From positions 9,331 to 73,330 of the forward strand of contig JAPPMG010000009.1 of assembly GCA_028819215.1 (NCBI GenBank): 64,000 nt of DNA. Reading direction: 5' to 3'. Shown in pieces: positions 42,901 through 50,864 of this stretch. Source of the stretch: Bryobacterales bacterium (GTDB taxonomy: Bacteria > Acidobacteriota > Terriglobia > Bryobacterales > UBA6623). The position numbers and the translations under genes were made by a program. Each line of letters starts with the position of its first letter. Positions within the stretch are counted from its first letter, which is position 1. The notes under the pieces are model-generated. The model searched no databases, was not told where the DNA came from, and was given only the letters and a program-made list of their open reading frames with translations.

Positions 42901-44706
42901 GGACTCGGCGTCGAGCTTGGCGAGCTCCTCGCGCGGGAGCAGATCGTGGAAGAACTCGATGCGGTGGCCCAGGTCGTCCATGACCTTGATCTGCACGTCG
43001 CCGGTGGCGACGATCTTCTCGGCCTTCTCAACCACGCCGGTCAGGTATTTCTCTTCGCCGCTGTCGCGCCACGCCCGCTCGAGGATCTCGGCCGCGAACT
43101 TGAAGACGACGTTCGGGCCGAAGTTGGAGCCCTTGCCTGCGGCGTTGATGCCCTGCGGGTCGTTGGTTTGCAGCACATAGTTGGCTGTGCGCTTCTGTTG
43201 GTACGAGTGCAGCCTCTTCGGCTTGAAGGTCCGCTCGTGTAGGACCACGTTGCGGCCGGCCACGCGACTGCCCGCGGGCGCATCACCGAGATCGTTAGGT
43301 GCCAGGGAGGTGTTCACGGCGGCGTCGACGAGTTCGTTCGTCGGTCGCAGGCTTTCGTACATCGTGTTCACGAGCCGGCGGTGGTTCTGGACCGTTCCGT
43401 CGGGGCGATAGCCGTGCCGTAGCGCGTCGGCGACGCCCCACACGCCGCTCTGGGTGTGGCAGCTCATGCAGTTCTCGCCGAACAGGCTCGAGCCGTCCCG
43501 GACGCGGCGATGTACCGCGATATTGCGCGGGCGGTGGATCAGCCAGGCGTCGATCTCGGCAAGGTGGTAGTAGATGGACTGGCGCAGTGCCTGCTGCGGA
43601 GTCTCGAACGGTGCCGGCTCGACCAAACGGACTTCGAGCTCGTAGCCCGGTTGGTTGGCTTCCACCCGCAGGTAGTAGGTGCCGCCGGGCTGCACGCGGC
43701 GGGTGACGAACGAGCGGAAGTTGTCGTCCTGCTGGTGGACGCGCTCGTTGACATCGCGGCCGTCGTAGTACGTGTACACCTGCTCCGGGCCGGGGATCAC
43801 CTCGGTGTCGGGATGGATGTATGGCACGGCTTCGTTGTTGCCGAAATCCTCGCGCTTGGCGGCCTCGCGATGCTCCAGCTCTTCTGCTGTGGGCGTGCCC
43901 GGCTTGTACACCCGGATGCGAGCGCTGACGACAGGTTCGGCTAGCTGCAGGTTGGCCGTCAAGAGCTTGACCTTGTCGCCGCGGTAGACGAAGCGGTACC
44001 AGTCGTCGGGCGAGCTTCCGGAGGCGGCGTTGTCGAAGTACTCCAGTTCGTCAGCCCCGCCAATGACGCGCAGGACTTGGTCGGCGTTGCCAGCTTGGAA
44101 CGGCAGCACCACTGCCTCTTCCGGGGCGCTGTTGGGTTCGGTCTCGAGCACGATGTCACCCGAGACTGTCTGCGAAACGGGCGTGACGTCGACGGTGATC
44201 GCCAGATCGGCGATGCCTGGCGTTCGAGCCGGAGAGGCCGCGGAAAGCCGCGCAAGACCCTCGTCGCGATGGTACGGCGCGGCCGGCCACGGCTCATCCG
44301 TGACGGTCGTCAAGGAAAGTTCGTAGGGGCCCGAGCGCGGAGCCTTGTACACCAGGTAGGCGTCCGGATCCAGAGCATGTAGGACCTTGCTCCAACCGTT
44401 CTCATCGCCCTGCACCAAGTCGCCCCGGCTCATCGACGCGCTGGCCTGGGCGCTGCCGAGGGGTGGCCCGCTCCAGCGCGCTGAGATGCGAGAGTTGTCG
44501 GGAAGCCTGCCCGGGTTGGCGATGCCGACTTGGATTTGCACCGTCTCGCCCTCGGCCAAGTCCCACGAGCGCGTCCAGCTGCCGTCAAACTGGATGGTTT
44601 CGCCGAGGGCTGGTCCGGCCAGCAGAGTGCTCAGAAACAGTGCGAGCAAAGGCAGGCGGGAGCCTCCGATTCGACCGAAACAGTGCTTCCGACATTCTTG
44701 ATTCAT
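39916..44706 (-). CDS. Giant secreted protein with two c-type haem motifs, alpha/alpha-toroid and HEAT repeats
   Basis: A 1,596-residue exported protein (signal LPLLALFLSTLLAGPALGE). The N-terminal ~400 residues are beta-rich (tandem carbohydrate-binding-like modules, e.g. LETEPNSAPEEAVVLPF). CMSCH (about 412-416) is the first haem-c site. A squalene-cyclase/prenyltransferase-like toroid follows (RLLALQQDDGSWGFDLGVH, RAVRWLLDKQFEYGLW), then HEAT-like repeats (MPQVRYYGYLGIGGSLAA, DPVKTCREAAFWSLRQLLL), a second beta module with GPYEIIAAFLHD and a C-terminal ACISCHGVPGRVP haem-c site (about 1499). Covalent haem indicates periplasmic electron transfer. No operon partner is obvious. The start at 44706 gives a normal signal peptide; an upstream ATG gives no signal. 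Confidence 0.85.
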   Translation of the reverse strand: MNQECRKHCFGRIGGSRLPLLALFLSTLLAGPALGETIQFDGSWTRSWDLAEGETVQIQVGIANPGRLPDNSRISARWSGPPLGSAQASASMSRGDLVQGDENGWSKVLHALDPDAYLVYKAPRSGPYELSLTTVTDEPWPAAPYHRDEGLARLSAASPARTPGIADLAITVDVTPVSQTVSGDIVLETEPNSAPEEAVVLPFQAGNADQVLRVIGGADELEYFDNAASGSSPDDWYRFVYRGDKVKLLTANLQLAEPVVSARIRVYKPGTPTAEELEHREAAKREDFGNNEAVPYIHPDTEVIPGPEQVYTYYDGRDVNERVHQQDDNFRSFVTRRVQPGGTYYLRVEANQPGYELEVRLVEPAPFETPQQALRQSIYYHLAEIDAWLIHRPRNIAVHRRVRDGSSLFGENCMSCHTQSGVWGVADALRHGYRPDGTVQNHRRLVNTMYESLRPTNELVDAAVNTSLAPNDLGDAPAGSRVAGRNVVLHERTFKPKRLHSYQQKRTANYVLQTNDPQGINAAGKGSNFGPNVVFKFAAEILERAWRDSGEEKYLTGVVEKAEKIVATGDVQIKVMDDLGHRIEFFHDLLPREELAKLDAESGLGKRARELFPAFEEQVERDMKRLLALQQDDGSWGFDLGVHDQATDSWNRIDEEGDPAPTAVSLIALRAAGLGPDSPPVKRAVRWLLDKQFEYGLWNRSAQTGFVTNAYVIRALSRLFPGDAQSFERSDFEPRPNESALEKLSRIRALQTTGRADFADLMIAATEDEMPQVRYYGYLGIGGSLAAAGIPALISGLSDPVKTCREAAFWSLRQLLLDDQGWPAVLAAYRGGDERTRQSVLQALVMRADLVGPRAQVDANDLASLLADAMRDPFPGVRAYAFKAAWHQWVWNPPLRQRINRAWVTALQEPEPNGHVENAMRYSTTSMLIVNGQIANQTGTDNREQQYRELEDLYQMLSSARQRAGGRRDLLEQRLAAVAATHFQERGGDGGPGQLGYSTPGATELIGNILLNIYQTRSDDSQVPWRSIALQGAANVNSARLQRHLLELLQSDDLEQVAAAAKALSNPSALRLSGDAETIRPLLAKLDAFLDAGRQDDAEALVRFLSRVRWQFGEGDDNADAEREFFRLLVPAARRPPIAAAPHVLARPAPSATSQSPADGERATLLGQVLGNNPTLHRRAAFDHVGGDALFWLPSTEWMLRYQEGGPTMEEAIEGATEAEDLEILDLTGGRTTKQLVPDGLTSRNTILWWREGLPGNELSFGVEAPESGPYEIIAAFLHDREMGTVQLLLNGDSIGDAMDFYRESLTAPGPVSLGVYEFKAGRNRLTFRMVGSNEDAEPNYIFGLDYLKLEPGETAGSLFTKDELGIDVIDPIVEAKDRLVGMFTSWFSEDSPEDVRKQAIALANKTALRRHPEVLKALTAWIDHEPSPLYRTRIQNILNSDDKIYGKRLREIIAEDNKAQQGSDVRPVADSDEWIEDIIHFRDYVFTEMTRIDSRDNRACISCHGVPGRVPTLYLDPPDAAGYIPPEALLGNYRRMQARVDLHDVEKSKFLRKPLNIQSGDEDGHQGGVRYEADDPGYGVIREWVLKQADLQRGG

Positions 44707-44945
44707 GGAGAACGATTGCCTGGTGAGCGATGGAGCGAGGCGAGCCGTAGTCAGCGTGGCCATGATCATGATGTCGACATGCCGCCGAAGCCTCGGCATC
44801 GCCGGCTTACTGGCCTGCAACGCACCCGCAGGCCGGCCAGAGTCTCGCAAGGCGCGAACTCCGGCAGCCGCTAACAAACGCTGCAGCCAACTCAACCCAT
44901 TATAGAAGCGGGGGCCCGTCCCGGAGGTCGACAGGCGTCCGGTAG

Positions 44946-45953
44946 CTAGCCCTTGCCGCCGAGCTTGGCCGAGATGTCGGCGGCGATCTGGCCGCCGTGA
45001 AATCGACCGTTCTCGATGAAGATCTCGTTCGTATGCATGCCGGCCACGATTACGCCGGCGAGGTAGACGCCGGACCGGTCGCTCTCGAGCGTGTCCGGAT
45101 TGGTGCGGGGCTTCTTTGCTTGCTCGTCGAAGACGATGCCGAGGCTGGCTAGGAACTCCGTGTCTGGCTGATAGCCGGTCATGGCCAAGACGAAGTCATT
45201 CTTGATCGCCACGGGACCGTCGGGGGTCTCCAGATGCAGCGTCCCCGGTTCGATGCGGGTCACCGTGCTGCCCAGATAGGCTTGGATCTCGCCGTGCTTG
45301 ATGCGGTTGGATATGTCAGGCAGGATCCAGTACTTGATCTTGGGACTGAGTTCGGGATGGCGGTGCACCAAGGTGACCCGAGCACCCGCCCGGTGGCACT
45401 CCAAGGCACAAATGGCGGCGGAGTTCTGGCCGCCGATCACCGCGATGTCGCAGTCGAAGAACGGGTGCGGCTCGTGATAGTAGTGGTGCACCTTGTCCAG
45501 GTCTTCGCCGGGCACTCCCATTAGGATCGGGATGTCATAGAATCCCGTGGCGAGGATGACCTTGCGAGCCGAGTATGCGCAGGCCTCGCCCAGGCGGTTG
45601 GTGCTAGCGACCGAGAACGCGCCGTCACTGCCCGTCACCGCGTGGACTTGCTCGTACTGGTGGATGTCCAGCCGGTAGTGGCTGGCGACCCGGCGGTAAT
45701 ATTTCAGCGCCTCGCCGCGAGTGGGCTTTTCCCGGACCGCCGTCATGGGGATGTCGCCGATCTCGAGCAACTCCGGCGTGGTGAAGAACGTCAGATTCGT
45801 CGGGTACTTGTACAGGGAATTGACGACGCAGCCTTTCTCGAGTGTCTTGACCGTGAGGCCGACCTTCTGGACTTCAATGGCGCACGCAAGCCCGGTGGGC
45901 CCGGCACCGACCACGATGACGTCCACCGATGCGTCTGCTGCAGGGCCTGCCAA
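44946..45953 (-). CDS. YpdA-like NAD(P)H disulfide reductase (thioredoxin reductase family)
   Basis: A pyridine nucleotide-disulfide oxidoreductase of about 335 residues. VDVIVVGAGPTGLACAIEV binds FAD, and CDIAVIGGQNSAAICALECH binds NAD(P)H. LYKYPTNLTFFTTPELLEIG, YYRRVASHYRLDIHQYE and FVLAMTGYQPDTEFLASLGI are typical of YpdA, the bacillithiol-disulfide reductase. There is no CxxC redox pair between the domains, as in YpdA and unlike TrxB. It would recycle a low-molecular-weight thiol disulfide; whether bacillithiol exists here is inference. I chose the TTG at 45953, which follows a TATACT box by 5 nt; the longer frame starts at 45995 (TTG), and a GTG at 45926 also aligns with the family. Confidence 0.82.
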   Translation of the reverse strand: MAGPAADASVDVIVVGAGPTGLACAIEVQKVGLTVKTLEKGCVVNSLYKYPTNLTFFTTPELLEIGDIPMTAVREKPTRGEALKYYRRVASHYRLDIHQYEQVHAVTGSDGAFSVASTNRLGEACAYSARKVILATGFYDIPILMGVPGEDLDKVHHYYHEPHPFFDCDIAVIGGQNSAAICALECHRAGARVTLVHRHPELSPKIKYWILPDISNRIKHGEIQAYLGSTVTRIEPGTLHLETPDGPVAIKNDFVLAMTGYQPDTEFLASLGIVFDEQAKKPRTNPDTLESDRSGVYLAGVIVAGMHTNEIFIENGRFHGGQIAADISAKLGGKG

Positions 45954-46091
45954 CCCACAGTATAGGAACGGCTGCGAGAGGGTCTCGAGCGGCAATGGCC
46001 TTGGGGAGGCGACCGAAAGAGCACCGCATGGGAGAGTAGGCCCGCAAGCCTTTGGATGGCTACTCCAAGGATCCGGCGACGTTGCGGTTCG

Positions 46092-47123
46092 CTACCGTGA
46101 CGGGCCGAAGTCTCTCTCAGGCTCGGTTCGACGCCGGATCTCATAAGGCGACACATAGCGATTCCGACGCGGAGCTGCTTTCTTCACGAGAGGCCCGGCG
46201 AATCCCTTGCTGGTGGGTCCGAGTATGCCTCTTCGAAATGAGGAGTTTGTGATGTTCGCGCCTCTAGCGTCCGCTCCGCGCAGATCCGTTCCGTCGAATA
46301 GAGCTCCTCGGAGGTCTGTGTCGCGGAGGTTGGCGTTCCGAACGTCCGCGCCCCGGAAGTCGACTCCGCGCAGGTTCGCCTTCTCGAAAGTCACGTTGCA
46401 CAGAACGGTCCCGGAGAAATCTACGTCGGCGAGGTTCGCGCGATAGCCTTCATGCCCGTCTGAGTCGAGCCAGATCTTGTGGTGTGCCAGCACATCTGCC
46501 AAGGGCTGAGCTCCGGGCACGAACTGCTCGATGACCGCTCTTCCTCTGCGGTGCAGCTGCTCGATGACCGCAATCCTAAGCGCAAGCGCACGGTCGTCGG
46601 CGGTGACAACGCCTCTCAGGAGTACGTCTTTTTCGAAGGCTTGGCGATACCGATCTGCGAGATCCTCATAGTCTCTGCTGAAACTGTCCGCCCGCTCGAT
46701 CTGATCTGAAGAGAGCTGGTTCCCGTGCGTTCCGACCAGAAATCCGATGTCAAAGAGGTCTCGCGCCTTGACTCTGTCATCGGCTGCCTTCATCTTCTGA
46801 TCGAACAAGGCCGGAGGGCGGTAGGTGCGAATTCCATCTACGACCACGATGTCGTCTAGATTCGGCTCTGACCGAGAGCTCAGCTCGATTCTCAAGAGTC
46901 GATCTTCGCCGGTTTCTGGGTTGATGTAGTGAACCTTGAAGCGTTGCCCCTTCCAAGTGTCGTAGTCATGGATGAAGGCCGACATCGAAGCACCGCCGTC
47001 CCGAAGGCCTTCTCGCACTTGGTTCTTGATGGAGAACCGTTTCCCGCAGTCATCGAAGTCGAGGTCTTCCGAATGGCGATTCAAGCCATAGAAGAGCGCC
47101 AGAGCCGTTCCTCCCTTGAGCAC
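46092..47123 (-). CDS. AbiEii-type nucleotidyltransferase toxin fused to pentapeptide repeats; N-terminus frameshifted
   Basis: Residues 1-175 are an AbiEii nucleotidyltransferase: MLKGGTALALFYGLNRHSE with DLDFD supplies the GGTAL...SEDLDFD active site, and KMKAADDRVKARDLFDIGFL is the third family motif. The C-terminal part (about residues 235-295) is a stack of pentapeptide repeats: ANLRGVDFRGADVRNANLRD, then TDLRGALFDGTDLRGADARG, a right-handed quadrilateral helix that mimics DNA. The usual N-terminal helix is found one frame over: MATHRSIRLTPEEALHERLM then RAVALR; adding one base near 47135 joins it to DATTPYVLKGG. The full gene would start at 47218 and overlap the upstream gene by 28 nt. 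The fusion of the two folds is unusual. Confidence 0.72.
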   Translation of the reverse strand: MLKGGTALALFYGLNRHSEDLDFDDCGKRFSIKNQVREGLRDGGASMSAFIHDYDTWKGQRFKVHYINPETGEDRLLRIELSSRSEPNLDDIVVVDGIRTYRPPALFDQKMKAADDRVKARDLFDIGFLVGTHGNQLSSDQIERADSFSRDYEDLADRYRQAFEKDVLLRGVVTADDRALALRIAVIEQLHRRGRAVIEQFVPGAQPLADVLAHHKIWLDSDGHEGYRANLADVDFSGTVLCNVTFEKANLRGVDFRGADVRNANLRDTDLRGALFDGTDLRGADARGANITNSSFRRGILGPTSKGFAGPLVKKAAPRRNRYVSPYEIRRRTEPERDFGPSR

Positions 47124-47190
47124 GTACGGTGTGGTCGCATCCGAAGTGCGACCGCTCTCATGAGGCGTTCATGGAGGGCTTCTTCAGGCG

Positions 47191-47751
47191 TTAGTCGAAT
47201 ACTACGGTGGGTAGCCATGCTTCGTGTAGCTCCAATTCTTCGTGGGGCAATTGCTCGCGCAGTGGTTTGAGGTACTCCTCGACTAAGTGCTCGATGCGTT
47301 CTCGAGTGCTGAGCCACTGGTTGATGCATCGCACCGTGACGTGCCTCGGGTACCTCGCGCTCCAGCAATCCCGCGTGTCAAGCAGGACGTAGTCCGCGAT
47401 CGCTCGGAAGTGGTTAGCAACCCACACTGGCCCTGAGCCCGGTGGGATATATTTCCCTTCCAGGATGTGGGCCGTGTTTCGTACGCCCTTGCTGCCCAAA
47501 CTAGGTGTCGTATCGGTGAACCCGCCTGGTCCAGCAAAGTGGAGCATACGCGGACTGTCCTTGAGCGTCACGAACGGCGTGTCGCCATGCCAGTCCCCGG
47601 TATGCTCGCCAGGCAGCCGTAGGTTAAGGGCCGCTTCGTACGAGAGGTAGCGAGTGGGGGTTGTTACTGGGATACGGACCGCGATATGGTGCTCACCCAT
47701 GGACGGATGCCACATGGTCGGCATGAGATCGACTGAGATTGCGCGAGACAT
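47191..47751 (-). CDS. Unknown protein upstream of the AbiEii toxin, possible antitoxin partner
   Basis: A 186-residue protein I cannot assign to a named family. Recognisable stretches are YLSYEAALNLRLPGEHTGDW near residue 35, MLHFAGPGGFTDTTPSLGSK and HILEGKYIPPGSGPVWVANH, and a C-terminal EYLKPLREQLPHEELELHEA. It is predicted soluble and shows no helix-turn-helix that I can recognise, unlike classical AbiEi. Its position directly before and overlapping the AbiEii reading frame suggests the antitoxin of the pair, or a substrate-specific component. The ATG at 47751 is preferred; an in-frame TTG exists at 47766. An AT-rich promoter-like region lies upstream. Confidence 0.6.
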   Translation of the reverse strand: MSRAISVDLMPTMWHPSMGEHHIAVRIPVTTPTRYLSYEAALNLRLPGEHTGDWHGDTPFVTLKDSPRMLHFAGPGGFTDTTPSLGSKGVRNTAHILEGKYIPPGSGPVWVANHFRAIADYVLLDTRDCWSARYPRHVTVRCINQWLSTRERIEHLVEEYLKPLREQLPHEELELHEAWLPTVVFD

Positions 47752-47760
47752 CTCAGTTCC

Positions 47761-47838
47761 ATGCAAGCACGAATTGTGGAGCGTGTCAACCGATTTTCCC
47801 TGAAATTCTTATATTTCTTTGCTAAATATTCTTCTCAA
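47761..47838 (-). promoter_or_regulatory. AT-rich promoter region of the AbiEii operon
   Basis: On the minus strand TTGACA (47789-47784) is followed after 17 bp by TTGCAT (47766-47761), and further up TTGAGA (47838-47833) is followed by ATATAA (47814-47809) after 18 bp. The AT content is far above that of the genome, as is common before toxin-antitoxin genes. Confidence 0.35.
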
Positions 47839-47975
47839 GGCAGATTTATATACTGTTCTCTCGCTCTTCGTTCCAATAAAGCGGAGAGCGTCCGTCCGTC
47901 TCGGTCTCACCGAGCCGAGTGCTTCTTGGTCCAGATCCCGCCGTTCAGTATCTGACGCCGGCTGATCAAAGCTGC

Positions 47976-47981
47976 TACCCT
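47976..47981 (+). promoter_or_regulatory. Putative -10 box of a leaderless promoter (PHP-domain gene)
   Basis: TACCCT ends 8 nt before the ATG at 47990; no Shine-Dalgarno motif is present. Confidence 0.35.
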
Positions 47982-47989
47982 TCACGGCG

Positions 47990-50854
47990 ATGCCTATCCG
48001 AGCCTGGCTGATCTGTTTCGGCGCCATCGCATGCTTGCAGTTCACCCCGCTGCTGGCTATCGACACGCCTGCCACGGTCATCGACCATCCGACGGCCGAT
48101 GTCGTCATCAAGCTCGAATTCGGCCTGCGAGCGACTGAGCCCCAGCGTTGGACCGGTCAAGCCAAGGTTGAGCCCGGGTCTGTTCAGGCCGCTTGGGGCT
48201 GGCACTTTGATCGCCCCGACCGGATCATCGGGAGCTCAGGCTGGGATCTGGAAGCCCGCTGGTTCAGTCCGCCCGACGCCCGCTATCGACAGCGCGAGGA
48301 GCTGCCCGACGGAATCGAGATTCTCCCCAACGGCGTGTACCTCAGTGTCGAGGCGCGGCCAGGCGCGGTGGTCTCGGTCCAGACGAACCGGGGCAACTTC
48401 TCGGTCGCGCTCGCGGAACTCAAGCAGAAGCGGCGGATCGAAGTCCTCGACGGAAATGCCGCTGCCAGCGTCGCTCCTGCGGTGCGCGCGCTGACTAGGG
48501 GGGAGGCAAGCCAGCACGACTATCCCGCGGCGGCGTCGACCGCGGCCGGGCTGTTCGTCGCCTGGAATACGTTCCATAACGAAGCCAACGCGCTCTACCT
48601 CGCTTGGAAGAAGCAGGATGCGTGGGAGACGTATCGCGTGACCCCCCGCTGGGGCGATTATTTCGGCACGGCCGTGGCGAACGATGCCGAAGGGCGGATT
48701 CATGTCTTGTGGTCCGAGTGTGCCGACGGTCGCTGGAGGCTTGTGGATAAGGCCTTCGATCCAGTGTCCGAGAGCTGGACTCCGGAAGTCTACGTATCTC
48801 CGGCAGGCACGCGCCAATACTTCCCTGTTGCCGTGACGGCGACGGACGGAAGCCCGTGGGTGGCGTGGCAAGAATTCCGCGGCGAGCAGCTCGATGTCAT
48901 GGCGGCGCGTTTCGACGAAGACGGCTGGTCCGCGCCGATCAGGGTCAGCGAGTCCGACTCCAATGACTGGGCCCCTGACCTAGCGGCCGCACCGGACGGG
49001 TCGGTTTGGGTCGCTTGGGACGGTTACGAACGCGGCAGCTACGACATCTTTCTCAGGCGGCTGTTGCCGGACTCGGCCGACGCGGTCATTGGCGTGCCCG
49101 CAGACCACAACCGGGCGATCGAGCCCTCCGTGGCGGTGGATGGTGCCCACCGGGTGTGGGTGGCCTGGGCGGAGAGTGGACCGAATTGGGGCAAGGACTG
49201 GGGGGTCTTGGGCCGCCCCGGAACGCAACTGCGGGCCACCAGCCAAGTCCGCGTGGCGCGCTATGCCAACGGCGCTTGGTCCGAGCCGGCCCAGGCGCTT
49301 CAGGAGACGGTCCCGGCATGGATGTCGGATATGCACGAGTACCCGGAACTGGTCATGGGAGAGCGTGATGTCCCCCACCTGTTCTTTCGCAAGATGATCC
49401 TGCGCTTGCCCGTGGAAGAGCACGAGCTGAACGTCAGGTTCGGAGATGAGCAGCGACGCATGCAGCCTTGGTACGACACCATCCGCGGCATGTCGGCGGT
49501 CCGCATGACGGCCTTTGACGGCGCGCGTTGGCTGCCGGTGACGGATCTTCCGCTCAGCTCGGGCGGCGCTTACGCGCAGCTTGCGTTCGCGGGCCTGGAT
49601 GGCGAGATCGTGGCCGTATGGACCGGAGACGGCCGAACATACCAAGATCCGCACGTGCACACCTCCCAATTGCGGTACGCCAGCCTCGATCTGACGACAG
49701 AGCCCACTTCCGAAGAGCGGATGCGGCCCTACCTTGCCGACTCCCAGCCGTTTCGGGATGCCGCTCCGACCGAGGCAGACGATCTCCAACGGGTTCGCAG
49801 CGCCCGCTGGGCGGACAAGGGGCCGTTGCGCCTCTTCCGGGGGGACCTACATCGGCACACCGATCTGTCGGCCGACAGCCAGCGGGACGGCGACATTTTG
49901 TTCCAATACCGCTACGCGCTCGACGCCGGGGCACTGGACTTCCTGGCCGTGACCGACCATTCCGGAGCCGAGCGGCTGCACTTCTACAAGTACCAATGGT
50001 GGAAGGCGCGCCAGATCGCCACCATGTTCGACCAGCCCGGCCGGTTTGCGACGTTCTTCGGCTACGAGCGGACCGTCACGTTCCCAAGCGGCCACCGAAA
50101 CGTCATCTCCACGCGAAGGGACGCGCAGCCAGTGCCGATCTCCGACGAGGAGTTCACTGGCAGCGAGAGCTGGTCCGAACGCCTCTATCCGGCATTGCTG
50201 AAGCACGGCGACATTGCGATCGCCCACACGACCGCGGGCGGGGGCGGCACCGACTGGCGGGACAACGACACGAGGGCGGAACCGGTCGTGGAAGTCTTTC
50301 AAGCCCTGCGGGGATCTTACGAGGAGCCGAATTCTCCGGGCAAGGCCAACACCAACGCGCCGGCCGGATACGTGTGGAACGCTTGGCAGAAGGGCTGGCG
50401 CATCGGATTGCTGTCCAACTCAGACCACGAGTCCACGCATCAGTCCTATGCCTGCGTGTGGGCCAGCGAACTCACCAACACGGCGATTCTTGACGCGATC
50501 AAGCAACGGCGCAGCTACGCCGCAACCGACAACATCGTGCTGCAGTACGAGGCAGCCACAGGCAGCGGCCCCAAGGTGAAGATGGGCGGCGAACTCACCG
50601 CCTCGACCTCGCCGTCGCTCAGCTTCCGCGCGTCTGCCACGGCACCTGTCGACTCTTTGGAGATCGTGCGGAGCGGGGAAGTGGTGTACTCAGCCAAGCC
50701 CGGCACGACCGCGGTGACGGTCGATTTCCGGGACGAAGACGCGCCCGGCGAGGGCTCGGCGCACTATCATGTGCGGATTGTCCAGCGGGACGGCCAGATC
50801 GCTTGGTCATCGCCGATTTGGGTTGATTTCGAATCGTCCGCCGCCGCCAGATAG
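47990..50854 (+). CDS. Secreted beta-propeller plus PHP-domain phosphoesterase-like protein
   Basis: A 954-residue exported protein (signal WLICFGAIACLQFTPLLA). Residues ~150-560 form a sialidase-like propeller built from repeated WVAW/VAW blades (SPWVAWQEFRGEQLDVMAAR, SVWVAWDGYERGSYDIFLR, RVWVAWAESG). The C-terminal third opens with LFRGDLHRHTDLSADSQRDG, a PHP metal site (HxH...D), followed by DFLAVTDHSG, FATFFGYERT, NVISTRR and SNSDHESTHQS. It ends in a small beta-sandwich (VDSLEIVRSGEVVY). PHP domains hydrolyse phosphoesters with two or three metal ions. Similar architectures occur in Acidobacteria and marine bacteria; the substrate is unknown. The ATG is 8 nt after a TACCCT box. An SDR follows 10 nt downstream. 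Confidence 0.83.
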   Translation: MPIRAWLICFGAIACLQFTPLLAIDTPATVIDHPTADVVIKLEFGLRATEPQRWTGQAKVEPGSVQAAWGWHFDRPDRIIGSSGWDLEARWFSPPDARYRQREELPDGIEILPNGVYLSVEARPGAVVSVQTNRGNFSVALAELKQKRRIEVLDGNAAASVAPAVRALTRGEASQHDYPAAASTAAGLFVAWNTFHNEANALYLAWKKQDAWETYRVTPRWGDYFGTAVANDAEGRIHVLWSECADGRWRLVDKAFDPVSESWTPEVYVSPAGTRQYFPVAVTATDGSPWVAWQEFRGEQLDVMAARFDEDGWSAPIRVSESDSNDWAPDLAAAPDGSVWVAWDGYERGSYDIFLRRLLPDSADAVIGVPADHNRAIEPSVAVDGAHRVWVAWAESGPNWGKDWGVLGRPGTQLRATSQVRVARYANGAWSEPAQALQETVPAWMSDMHEYPELVMGERDVPHLFFRKMILRLPVEEHELNVRFGDEQRRMQPWYDTIRGMSAVRMTAFDGARWLPVTDLPLSSGGAYAQLAFAGLDGEIVAVWTGDGRTYQDPHVHTSQLRYASLDLTTEPTSEERMRPYLADSQPFRDAAPTEADDLQRVRSARWADKGPLRLFRGDLHRHTDLSADSQRDGDILFQYRYALDAGALDFLAVTDHSGAERLHFYKYQWWKARQIATMFDQPGRFATFFGYERTVTFPSGHRNVISTRRDAQPVPISDEEFTGSESWSERLYPALLKHGDIAIAHTTAGGGGTDWRDNDTRAEPVVEVFQALRGSYEEPNSPGKANTNAPAGYVWNAWQKGWRIGLLSNSDHESTHQSYACVWASELTNTAILDAIKQRRSYAATDNIVLQYEAATGSGPKVKMGGELTASTSPSLSFRASATAPVDSLEIVRSGEVVYSAKPGTTAVTVDFRDEDAPGEGSAHYHVRIVQRDGQIAWSSPIWVDFESSAAAR

Positions 50855-50864
50855 GAGGGGTTTC

